NCBI RefSeq assembly: GCF_001311135.1
Contig: NZ_BBAG01000003.1
Coordinates: 1-64,000 of the forward strand
Origin: Secundilactobacillus paracollinoides DSM 15502 = JCM 11969
Lineage (GTDB): Bacteria; Bacillota; Bacilli; Lactobacillales; Lactobacillaceae
Direction of reading: 5' to 3'
DNA length: 64,000 nt
How positions within the stretch are numbered: the first letter of the stretch is position 1; the number at the start of each line of letters is the position of its first letter. Under the pieces are notes generated by a model. It did not search any database and was not told the DNA's origin. It saw nothing but the letters and a program-made list of their open reading frames with translations. Of this stretch, positions 1 to 7,616 are shown piece after piece. A program made the position numbers and the translations under genes.

Positions 1-50
1 GACCAGAGTTACTTACACTCCGCCCTCTAATCGCCTTGCTTCACACTCTT
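1..50 (-). repeat. family A stop-codon hairpin repeat, cut by window edge
   Basis: Read on the minus strand this is the head of the family A element (AGAGTGTGAAGCAAGGCG, then GGCGGAGTGTAAG and the start of the hairpin arm AACTCTGG). The rest of the hairpin lies outside the window. Unlike other copies, the head overlaps the end of the upstream MerR gene, whose last residues and TAG stop are encoded by it. Confidence 0.8.
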
Positions 51-494
51 ACCATTTTCCTCCTTATTCAACGTCACCCCACCATCACTCACATCCGCAA
101 TCACATCAAATTTTGGATCATTTTCTAGCGGTCCCAAATTCAGCAACGTATTTTCACCATCGTGTGCGATTCGATTGACACGGGTGCTCACAAACATCCT
201 AATGATGTCCACGTTGGCTAACCGTTCCTTCGCCATTTCTGCTGCCTTATTTAAAGTATAGCCATTATCCAGCATCATTTTCAGATACAGAATCGTTGAA
301 ATATTTTCGAGATTGTACCGTTTATTTTGACCCTTGCCATGGCTGACCGATTCGATCAACCCGCGCTTTTCCCAATACCGAATCTGGGTCGTACTGGCTT
401 CAGTCACCCGGCTTGTTTCGCCGATTCCCATTGAAATATCAAGATTGCGCATCCGTTTCAAAAAACCGGGGTTATTTTCTTCACCAAACGCCAA
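27..494 (-). CDS. MerR-family transcriptional regulator
   Basis: A 155-residue DNA-binding regulator. A MerR-type winged helix occupies about residues 22-95 (IGETSRVTEASTTQIRYWEKRG, read here in pieces: IGETSRVTEAST then TQIRYWEKRGLIES). The C-terminal part has no recognisable ligand-binding domain, so the effector is unknown. The start is TTG, chosen because AGGAG lies 8 nt upstream; a minus-strand -10 hexamer TATAAT lies at 529-534. The final residues (about KSVKQGD) are translated from a family A repeat, so the native C-terminus may have been replaced. The next gene diverges from it. Family assignment is secure; target genes are not known. Confidence 0.85.
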   Translation of the reverse strand: MAFGEENNPGFLKRMRNLDISMGIGETSRVTEASTTQIRYWEKRGLIESVSHGKGQNKRYNLENISTILYLKMMLDNGYTLNKAAEMAKERLANVDIIRMFVSTRVNRIAHDGENTLLNLGPLENDPKFDVIADVSDGGVTLNKEENGKSVKQGD

Positions 495-658
495 TTAAGT
501 CACTCCTGTCTCTTTTTCTACAACGAGCATTATAGCATTCTGTTACACGCTGCGCCTATTTGAATACAATCCTTTACTGACAATTTAGTCTTTTTTACAC
601 AGTCTGTCAGGTTTTAGGCGTACACTTGACTTAATTTCAGAGAAGCGAGGTTTTGAAC

Positions 659-1423
659 ATGACAAGACATTCATTTGAAAAGAAACTCGTCCTGCTGGGT
701 GCCGGTATCGTCGCTGCACACTTGATGTCGCGGCCAGTAAAGGCACTCGTGCTGGGGAACGCCCCACAATACCGGCCGGATAAGGTTAAACTAAATCCAG
801 CCTCACCATTATTTGGCAAACGGGTCGGCTACCTTGGCTCGTCCATCACCTATGGCGCAGCAGCGCATGGCGTCTCTTTCGTCGATTATCTGCGGGCGCA
901 GGATGGTGTGATCACCACAAAATCAGCCATCAGCGGCACCACCCTGGCTGGAAACAGCCCTAAAACCTATGTCAGTCGCCTCATTACAGACTTTCCTTTA
1001 ACGACCGCCTACGACGCGTTTGTCATCCAATTATCAACCAACGACAGTCGCCAAAATTTGGGGTTGGGCATTCTCACCCCCGATGACCAGCGAACTGGCT
1101 TTAATCGTAGTACAACCCTTGGCGCAATTGAATTCATCTGCAGCTACATTCAGGACCACTTTGATGCACCGATTATTTTCTATACGTGTCTGCGAAAGAC
1201 TGATGCAGATTACTCGGCGCTCGTGACCCAACTGTATCATCTACAAGCTAAGTGGCACTTCACCATTCTCGACCTCTGGGCTGATCCAGTGGTAAAGACC
1301 CTGACGGCAGCGAGTCCCCTGGCAATGGCGGATGACGCACATCCAACTCAACTGGGCTATCAAACCATTTGGACCCCACTCTTCGAACAGGTATTGACGC
1401 GTGTCCTAGCGCCCACAGACTAA
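659..1423 (+). CDS. SGNH/GDSL-family hydrolase, probably membrane-anchored or secreted
   Basis: A 254-residue esterase/lipase-type enzyme. The SGNH blocks are visible: GSSIT with the nucleophile Ser near residue 61, QLSTNDS as the Asn block, and DDAHPTQLGY carrying the catalytic Asp-His pair near the end. A hydrophobic stretch after KK at residues 8-25 suggests a signal peptide or anchor, so it probably acts outside the membrane. The ATG at 659 is preferred over the in-frame TTG at 653 because AGCGAGG ends 8 nt before it. Substrate unknown; carbohydrate or lipid acyl esters are the usual range. It stands alone, divergent from the MerR gene. Confidence 0.85.
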   Translation: MTRHSFEKKLVLLGAGIVAAHLMSRPVKALVLGNAPQYRPDKVKLNPASPLFGKRVGYLGSSITYGAAAHGVSFVDYLRAQDGVITTKSAISGTTLAGNSPKTYVSRLITDFPLTTAYDAFVIQLSTNDSRQNLGLGILTPDDQRTGFNRSTTLGAIEFICSYIQDHFDAPIIFYTCLRKTDADYSALVTQLYHLQAKWHFTILDLWADPVVKTLTAASPLAMADDAHPTQLGYQTIWTPLFEQVLTRVLAPTD

Positions 1424-1669
1424 TTATCAGTCTGCGATGGTTGCTCACACGTAGTATAGCTTCTTTTAAATTGAATTGGAATAATTTATGCCTTTCATAA
1501 GCTGTGAAAAGTGTTTCTAAGCATTTCTTTTTTACAATACGTTTTAAACAGTATTTGCTGCTTTTTGTTCATATATCCTGTTTAATCTAAAATAACTTGA
1601 AAATTGGTATGTAAATTGGGCTATTTTGTCTTGTTTTTTTCAGAAAAGACTATACATTTTAATTTACTC

Positions 1670-1678
1670 TGCTATAAT
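1670..1678 (+). promoter_or_regulatory. extended -10 promoter for the 1720 ORF
   Basis: TGCTATAAT, an extended -10 element, lies 42 bases before the start codon of the small ORF. No good -35 is visible. The rest of 1424-1669 is AT-rich and shows no gene. Confidence 0.5.
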
Positions 1679-1719
1679 AGGCACATCATAATGCTTACCG
1701 ATTATAGGGGGATTTAAAA

Positions 1720-2001
1720 ATGACTTTAAAAGAGACCTTAACTTACGACGAACAAGTAGCAGTTGCTAAAAATTTGATCAACTAACCCGTTAGTGCTGAC
1801 GATGCTGCCGCCCACTACGCCACGCTTCAAGCATTGAAGCAAGAATTAGACCAACAAGTTAGCAGTTTAGACATTCGCTTACACCCAGTATCATCAAAGA
1901 ACCTTGTCAATGCACCCCACTACGAACAATTTGGTGAAGTGCACGAGGACGCTACCGATGACGATCACAGCAACGTCATGATGGGCTTCTTAACAAAATA
2001 A
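1720..2001 (+). CDS. small protein of unknown function, interrupted by in-frame TAA
   Basis: Starting at ATG behind AGGGGG, the frame reads 21 residues (MTLKETLTYDEQ...) and then meets TAA at 1783-1785. The same frame continues without another stop for 71 residues (PVSADDAAAHYATL... to MMGFLTK) up to TAA at 1999-2001, directly before a strong terminator. Promoter, RBS and terminator all fit a 93-residue product, so the TAA is more likely an error, a recent mutation (from CAA, GAA or AAA) or a readthrough site than a true end. The protein is acidic, His-rich near the end and has no recognised domain. Confidence 0.55.
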
Positions 2002-2015
2002 TGAGTGATACGCAA

Positions 2016-2056
2016 AAACAGCCAAGAATCCAAATCGTGATTCTTAGCTGTTTTTT
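2016..2056 (+). terminator. intrinsic terminator of the 1720 ORF
   Basis: AACAGC-AAGAATC pairs with GATTCTTAGCTGTT and is followed by TTTTTTG. Confidence 0.85.
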
Positions 2057-2158
2057 GTGCTTTAGTTGTGGGTGACCTATCCTGAAGGATCATGGATTGT
2101 CCAGTTTTATACGTCTCGCCCATATGCAGCAACTTTTTTAAAAAATGAGTGTTTTGGG

Positions 2159-2189
2159 TTTACTTACAGTCGCTCTAACAAACTATACT
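2159..2189 (+). promoter_or_regulatory. MerR-type promoter with 19-bp spacer before the SDR gene
   Basis: TTTACT (2159-2164) and TATACT (2184-2189) are separated by 19 bp, too long for ordinary recognition. The spacer carries the imperfect dyad TTACAG-TCG-CTCTAA (2164-2178). Long spacers with a central dyad are the hallmark of promoters activated by MerR-family proteins; the MerR gene at 3093 is the obvious candidate regulator. Confidence 0.6.
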
Positions 2190-2224
2190 ACCTCTCGTAA
2201 TCAAAATTCAGGAGGTTTTTAATT

Positions 2225-3073
2225 ATGACAAATGTATGGTTTATTACAGGAAGCGCCCGCGGTTCAGGTCGGGCCATCGCTGAGAAAGCACTGGCAACCG
2301 GTGCTAAAGTTGTTGCAACGGCACGGCATACTGATGCCCTAGCTGATCTAGTTAGCCAGTATGGTGACAACCTGTTGCCTTTGCAATTAGACGTGACCGA
2401 TGAAGATGCTGTTAACAAAGCAATCAAGACTGCTCAGACACACTTTGGCAGCGTTGATGTCCTGGTGAACAACGCTGGTTACGCCCAAATGGCCGCCACC
2501 GAGGAAATGAGTACGGCGGACTTCAAAGCCCAGATGGATACTGATTTTTACGGCACCCTATTTACGATTCGTGCCGTACTGCCGATCATGCGGCTACAAA
2601 AAGCTGGCCGAATCATTAACATTAGTTCAATTGGTGGCCGGGTCGGCGGTCCTGGCTTGAGCGCTTACCAAAGTGCCAAGTTCGCGGTCAACGGCTTGAC
2701 TGAAGTCGTTGCCTCGGAAGTGACCCCATTTAACATTCAGGTCACGACTGTTGAACCAGGCGGGATGCGGACTGATTGGGGTGGCAAGTCCATGTCAGCC
2801 GTTCAATCAGACGTTTACGCTGAAACAGTTGGCCAGTGGATCAAGCTCGTGCACGACGGCTGGGACGCTGAAAACGACCCAGATCATCCCCGTTATGTGA
2901 GTTAACCGGCCAAAGTTGCTGATGCCATTTACACTCTGAGTGAAATGCCAAAAGCACCGACTCACCTCCTCATTGGTAAGGATGCACAAGCCTCTGCCAA
3001 ACAGCACGCTGAAGCCCTCGCCAAGAGTGATGCCGAAAATGCAGCCCTAACCGAATCAACAGGTAACATGTAA
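2225..3073 (+). CDS. short-chain dehydrogenase/reductase, interrupted by in-frame TAA near the C-terminus
   Basis: An NAD(P)-dependent oxidoreductase of the SDR family. Visible motifs are the cofactor loop TGSARGSG (about residue 8), NNAG (about 84) and the catalytic YQSAK (about 148). AGGAGG precedes the ATG. The frame stops at TAA 2903-2905 after 226 residues but continues as plausible SDR C-terminus (PAKVADAIYTLSEMPK...) to TAA at 3071-3073, giving 282 residues, the usual SDR size. Replacing TAA with a Gln or Glu codon would restore it. The promoter looks MerR-controlled. The natural substrate is unknown. Confidence 0.85.
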
Positions 3074-3077
3074 GCAC

Positions 3078-3127
3078 AAAAAAGAAGTCGTCCTATACCC
3101 AATTCTGGTATGGAGCGGCTTCTTTTT
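3078..3127. terminator. bidirectional terminator between convergent SDR and MerR genes
   Basis: AAAAGAAGTCG pairs with CGGCTTCTTTTT around an inner stem CCTATACC/GGTATGG. It overlaps the 3' end of the MerR gene. Confidence 0.7.
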
Positions 3128-3512
3128 GCTGTTCAGAAGCGGCTTTAAGTTTCGCCTTCGTCGCAGTGTAGTTATCAATTTTCCATTGAATCAATTGTTT
3201 TTTATCGTTTAAAGCAGCAATCTGAGCATCGATCTCCGTCTGCTGATCCGCCAACATCCCCAAACGCTCGTCCAGCGTGTCAGTGCCTTCTTCAGTCAGC
3301 GCAATATAGTGCTTAATTTCCTTGATTGACATCCCAATACTGCGAAAAGCCATAATGTAGCGCAACCAGCCCTGCGCATCCTCCGTGAAGACACGCCGGC
3401 CGCTGTCGTTTCGAATCACGCCGGGAATCAAGTGAATGTTGTCATAGTAGCGCAACGTATAAGCTGAAATATCAAACTGTTTACAAACGTCCGTCATCGT
3501 TAATTCAGGCAT
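3093..3512 (-). CDS. MerR-family regulator, likely controlling the neighbouring SDR gene
   Basis: A 139-residue MerR protein: N-terminal winged helix (MTDVCKQFDISAYTLRYYD, about residues 5-23), a wing region to about 70, then a coiled-coil dimerisation helix (DERLGMLADQQTEIDAQI...). No conserved Cys cluster for metals is seen, so a metal sensor is unlikely; the layout resembles the aldehyde/electrophile-responsive subgroup. The ATG at 3512 is used because GGAGGTG lies 5 nt upstream. It lies 54 bp downstream of the flavohaem reductase on the same strand, and the SDR gene has a MerR-type promoter with a 19-bp spacer. Confidence 0.85.
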   Translation of the reverse strand: MPELTMTDVCKQFDISAYTLRYYDNIHLIPGVIRNDSGRRVFTEDAQGWLRYIMAFRSIGMSIKEIKHYIALTEEGTDTLDERLGMLADQQTEIDAQIAALNDKKQLIQWKIDNYTATKAKLKAASEQQKEAAPYQNWV

Positions 3513-3566
3513 CGTTTCACCTCCAATTGTGCTAAGGGTAACACGCAATGGGGTCGAACGCTAGTC

Positions 3567-4845
3567 CTACCAATTAAATTCTTCATAGTAGTATTTGCTG
3601 GCGGCGATCCGCCGCTGCCGCAGCGCCCGAACCCAACTTTGTCCCAGCGCATATGGACCAGAGATCAAAAATGTTGTCCGGTGACCGGTAAATTTCTGAA
3701 GCTCCGTTGCCGGTGTAAACCGTCCCGTTTGGACATGAACGGTTAGTGTTGCCCGCGTCGCTGCCCAGTGTTCCAGTTGCGTGACGTAGATCTGATCCGC
3801 AGCGGTGTGCACCGTGTAGAACAACGTGATCAGTCGTTCTGGGTGCGCATCGATAATGGCGAGCATGGGCACGATACCAGTTCCACCAGTTGCGAGCACC
3901 AGCTGATCGCCATCATTTTGCGTAATAAGCGTGTTGAACCGGCCGTATCCGCCATCAAATTGGATCAATTCCCCCAGTTCAAGTGACTGGATCTGACGTG
4001 TGAAATCACCGTCACCGCGAATCGCTAATGTGATGACACCGTCTTCGCCAACCTTGTTGACCACTGAAAACGGGTGTAATTCGCGCAGGCCACGGACGTT
4101 AGGGACCTTAATAAAGACATAGTCGCCAGGCTGGATCTTGCGCCATTTCAAATGGCCAACCTTGATTTTAAACTTATAGAAATTATCCTTTAAGGCGCGT
4201 TTTTCCACCAAGTGCCCCACTGGTAAAAAGCGGTAATCACGCAATTTCTTAACCAGGTAAGCGACCAGCGTAAAGCCGCTATACAGGTAAAACAATGCCA
4301 TGTAGCGTGAATACTTGTGATATAGCCGATCAATTCTACGTGAATAAACACAAGCACCACGGCCACGATGTTCAATCGGTGAATCCAAATCGTGAGTTCG
4401 TGGTGAAAAACGTGTTCAAGCACCTTCTTCAGCTGAGCGATCACCTTTAAATGTGCAGTGAACCACCCCGCCATAAAGACCAATGAATAGACCATTACAC
4501 CAATAAAGAGGTCAAACGCCCAGTTACCAGTTAACTGAATCAACCGTGCGAGTGCAAATTTGTCTTATGGATAAAGGCAAGTCCAATCGCAAACAGGCTC
4601 AACACCCCGTGAATAAAGTAGATGTTTGGCAACCCGATCAATCGGTCCAGCCACTTTGGGCGAGTACTCAGATAGATTGCCGTCAGGAACCAGACATAGG
4701 CGACTGACCCCAGTTGAATGGCCAACGCGTCAGCAGCATTTCTACCGGGTAAGCCCGCAGCCAATGCTTGAATTAGCGGTAACGGGATTACAAAAAGAAC
4801 GACGACCCAGACGAGGCCAAAAATATAGGGAAATTTCTTTAGCAT
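3567..4845 (-). CDS. membrane ferric-reductase-like flavohaem oxidoreductase (two frameshifts)
   Basis: Read across two frameshifts (near 4557 and 4333, each needing one base restored) this is one protein of about 426 residues. The N-terminal half has several membrane helices with His residues spaced for haem ligation (FIHG, AFIHK, VFHHE, VFIHVE), as in the ferric reductase-like transmembrane family. The C-terminal half is a ferredoxin-reductase module: FAD-binding HPFSVVN, an NAD(P)-binding ATGGTGIVPM loop and a terminal aromatic patch KYYYEEFNW. Expected role: electron transfer from NAD(P)H through FAD and haem across the membrane; acceptor unknown. Starts behind GGAAGG. Confidence 0.75.
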
Positions 4846-5142
4846 GGTTATCGCCTTCCTTCTATCATAAGTGTGCCATGACGCGGCACCGTTTTGCTTG
4901 TACCTGTCATGATTGAGGAGCGGTCAGCGCTAAAAACGAGTGTCTTGTTTGTCCTGCCTGTTGCCCTTATCCGTGTCATACATACCATCTCTCTTCACTT
5001 AGCGACTAAGAGTCATCGCTTCGGTTTTGTTTTGAATACATCCAGCATAACCATTCAAAATTGTCGGTGAAAGAGATGGTAAATAAATTTAATCTGAGAA
5101 ATTTTAATTGAAGTTGCGGCGTTGTTTGCGCACGTTAAAAAT
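4846..5142. other. AT-rich intergenic stretch, no gene seen
   Basis: About 300 bp upstream of the reductase gene. No ORF with an RBS, and only a weak CATGAC/GTCATG inverted repeat at about 4877-4914, possibly in the reductase leader. Confidence 0.4.
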
Positions 5143-5292
5143 GGGCCTTTCCATTGTTAGGTGATAGTCCGTTGCATTCCGCAATTTGGCACTCCGTGTG
5201 GTGGCTCGCGACTGAGCTAACTCGATTTCTGCTGTGCAGCTCTCGAGTGGATCTCAGTCGTCTCGCACATTAGTAACCGACCAGCTTAGCTG

Positions 5293-5423
5293 ACCTATTG
5301 TGGAAACGTGTTCCGCAAGCCTGGAACGCTACTGTGTAAGGGACTATTGACTCAAATCCAAGCCCGGGATTTCAGCCAATAGTCCCTTACACTCCGCATT
5401 CTGACCGGCTTGCTACACACTCT
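5293..5423 (-). repeat. family A hairpin repeat nested inside B1
   Basis: The uninterrupted copy at 21.65 kb has 22 nt between ACCGACCA and CGACACCAC; here the interval is replaced by a full A element: head AGAGTGTGTAGCAAGCCGG (minus strand), main hairpin at 5334-5392 with 26-bp arms (two mismatches) and a 7-nt loop, and tail GCTTGCGGAACACGTTTCC. It is the only A copy in the window not next to a stop codon. Confidence 0.8.
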
Positions 5424-5654
5424 GGCATCTTCGACACCACAGCTCCGTGCCAAATTGCTGCATTCCACTGACATCGAGCCAACTTTCTATCACTAGTTAA
5501 GCATCACAATTGCGTTAAAACTGGTTCGCAGAGAATCCGCCTCGAGTGCAAATAAGGCGATTAACAGCAATGCTTCTCATGAAGTGTCAATCCCCAGTAA
5601 CGTTTAGGACAACTTATGACGACTTCCTAGCTATGTCGACCACTGCCAGAATTG

Positions 5655-5795
5655 TAGCGTAGTGGAGCCGTTCGGCATTGCAGGCTCTGTGGTTGTCGGT
5701 GATCGTTAGCGGCGGGTCTTTAGTCGGTTACGATCACGGGAGACGTAGAAGATCCTTGAATTTCTGACAAGAAATTCAAGAATTCCGAAGCGTCA
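5655..5795 (-). repeat. family B structured module (right half of B1)
   Basis: On the minus strand: hairpin TTGAATTTCT/AGAAATTCAA, linker GGATCTTCTACGTCTCCCG, then the 39-nt hairpin at 5699-5737 with outer stem GTGATCGT/ACGATCAC. Compared with the module at 21.9 kb it has lost the 5' outer arm between two GTCGCT-like direct repeats. Confidence 0.75.
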
Positions 5796-6095
5796 TTAAA
5801 GCGCTACTTTGAATCACTTAACAGTGGAAAGAGCCTAAAAAATCCCCAACGCGTATTTTAGATGACAATTATTTGAATTCTGAGTTTTTTTCATTTTCAA
5901 AGGCGATGGTATTAGGGTTTTCACCTTCGCCACCGTTTCAGCATGAAAAATGTTCATTTACGGCTTAGACAACCGCCCTTTTTGGCTGCTTCCCACTGTT
6001 CTAGAATAAATGCATTATCAGCGCCGGTACTGTTTCAGTGCCAGCGAGCGACCCATTTAATCGAAATGACACTCTATAAAGAAGGCGCATTCCTC

Positions 6096-7013
6096 ATGAA
6101 AAAAATTCGTAAAGCCATTATTCCAGCTGCCGGTCTTGGCACCCGATTTTTACCGGCTACAAAAGCATTAGCAAAAGAAATGTTACCCATCGTCGACAAA
6201 CCAACCATTCAATTTATTGTTGAAGAAGCTCGGCAAGCGGGGATAGAAGACATTGTCATCGTCATTGGCAAAAATAAACGGTCGATTGAAGACCACTTTG
6301 ACGCCAATCCAGAGCTTGAAGATGCCCTGTCTGCCAGTCACAAGGATGAGATGCTCGATCTCGTTCGGCAAACAACGGACATGAACCTCTACTTCATCCG
6401 CCAATCCCATCCACGTGGTCTGGGCGATGCCGTGCTGACCGCTAAGGATTTCATCGGTAATGAACCCTTTATGGTCATGCTGGGCGATGATTTGAATGAG
6501 GGGCAAACGTCACTCACGCAACAACTCATTAAGAGTTATCAAAAAACTGGCGCCTCGACCCTTGGCGTCATGCAGGTTCCTCACGAAGAGACCGCAAAAT
6601 ATGGCGTGATCGATCCGCTCACTAAAGTGGCATCCGATCTTTACCAAGTCAAACGCTTCGTTGAAAAGCCGCAACCCGAAAATGCCCCGTCGGATCTCGC
6701 CATTATTGGGCGCTACCTCTTCACACCGGAAATTTTTACCGCGTTAGAACGCACCCCAATTGGCAAGGGAAACGAACTGCAACTCACCGATGCGATCGAC
6801 CGGTTGAACCAGACTCAGCGCGTGTTTGCCCACCGGTTTGAAGGGCAACGTTACGACGTGGGCAATAAGTTAGGCTGGCTGGAAACCAATATTGCTTATG
6901 GATTGCGGCATCCTGAAACACGCGATGGACTCCGCGCCTACCTCAAAACACTGACGCAGCTACTGGATGCAGAAGACGCTGCACGGCCTGACAAACACTC
7001 CACCCAGAATTAA
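6096..7013 (+). CDS. galU: UTP-glucose-1-phosphate uridylyltransferase
   Basis: A 305-residue nucleotidyltransferase that makes UDP-glucose from UTP and glucose 1-phosphate, feeding cell-surface glycans, glycolipids and galactose metabolism in the cytoplasm. The N-terminus carries the activator/UTP loop AAGLGTRFLPATKA (about residues 9-22) followed by KEMLPIVDKP; VMLGDDL marks the Mg/UTP Asp region and GQRYDVGNKLGWLE the C-terminal sugar-phosphate site. The ATG at 6096 is chosen although the frame is open further upstream, because the family starts at MKKIRKAIIPAAG and AAGAAGG lies 10 nt before it. Single gene. Confidence 0.95.
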   Translation: MKKIRKAIIPAAGLGTRFLPATKALAKEMLPIVDKPTIQFIVEEARQAGIEDIVIVIGKNKRSIEDHFDANPELEDALSASHKDEMLDLVRQTTDMNLYFIRQSHPRGLGDAVLTAKDFIGNEPFMVMLGDDLNEGQTSLTQQLIKSYQKTGASTLGVMQVPHEETAKYGVIDPLTKVASDLYQVKRFVEKPQPENAPSDLAIIGRYLFTPEIFTALERTPIGKGNELQLTDAIDRLNQTQRVFAHRFEGQRYDVGNKLGWLETNIAYGLRHPETRDGLRAYLKTLTQLLDAEDAARPDKHSTQN

Positions 7014-7559
7014 AACGCCCAAAACTCAGTGTCAGCGTGCACCATTAATCTCAAAAAGGGACTTTACACTCCGTTAAACGGTTGGGCCCCTTCAAAACCC
7101 ATTAAGGAGGTGGTGCCACGCCTGGAACCACTTGAAATCATGCTGATCGGCAGGTTTGGCATATAATTGCTAACCACAAACCACCACCCGCATACTGGTC
7201 ACCGTCGCCGGCTCACTGATGTATGAGCCGAAATCCCAGTGCGTCCATCACTGGGAGCGATGATCACCTGGTTTTCCAAACACCGGTTAGTAACGCCGAA
7301 CTAATCCGTGACCAGCCACCGGTTATCGACTAGCGGATGTCTCACACGTTTCCCAATTAAACGTGCATCGTCACATTGAGGTGGCCACTCATACAAACAA
7401 CCTCGCACCACGAAATCGTTGACTACCATCCCATCTTGTTGATAACCTGTGACGCGTTCCGACATATTTTTTGCTCACTTTCCCCGTGTCGAAGCGCTGT
7501 TGGTTCCAATTGGTTTCACGGCACTCAAGAAGGTTCCGTTTAATAACACTTGTCAAAAC
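7014..7559. other. 546-bp intergenic region with several short hairpins, no gene
   Basis: No credible ORF. It holds small inverted repeats such as GGCTCACTGATGTATGAGCC (7209-7228) and CCCAGTGCGTCCATCACTGGG (7236-7256), and GGACTTTACACTCCG (about 7061), which resembles the arm end of family A and may be a decayed copy. The stretch GGTGGTGCCACG near 7112 resembles a T-box core but no T-box structure or target gene supports that. Confidence 0.4.
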
Positions 7560-7610
7560 AGCAAAAACCGCTGAGACTAAACGCTCAACGGTTTTTACTG
7601 CTCTTTATTT
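7560..7610. terminator. bidirectional terminator between galU and the flavin reductase
   Basis: AGCAAAAACCGCTGAG pairs with CTCAACGGTTTTTACTGCT around ACTAAACG, with T-rich tracts on both strands. Confidence 0.75.
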
Positions 7611-7616
7611 TTATGC

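Larger units (their letters stand above)
5143..5835. mobile_element. family B composite element B1 (no transposase), interrupted by a family A repeat
   Basis: Matches the element at 21515-22133 almost throughout. Its ends form an imperfect terminal inverted repeat: left CCTTTCCATTGTTAGGTGAT, right (reverse complement) CTTTCCACTGTTAAGTGAT. Inside are two structured modules facing each other, left at 5161-5470 and right at 5655-5795, with about 190 bp between. No ORF encodes a transposase, so it would be a non-autonomous, MITE-like element. Flanks TTAAAAAT and TAAAAAAT could be a degraded target duplication. The left module is split by a family A hairpin (5293-5423). Confidence 0.65.

Noticed and set aside
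1783-2905. Reassignment of TAA to a sense codon
   Set aside because: TAA is used as the normal stop in many genes here (for example dnaJ, rpsB neighbours, lexA, hicB), and the only tRNA seen has anticodon CGA.
5143-5835. Insertion sequence with transposase
   Set aside because: No ORF of transposase size or motif exists in either family B element.
5943-6095. 51-residue N-terminal extension of GalU
   Set aside because: The family starts at MKKIRKAIIPAAG, and an RBS precedes that ATG at 6096.
7100-7130. T-box-like core GGTGGTGCCACG
   Set aside because: It misses the consensus by one base, has no visible specifier or stem I, and no aminoacyl-tRNA synthetase or amino-acid gene follows; the next gene is convergent.
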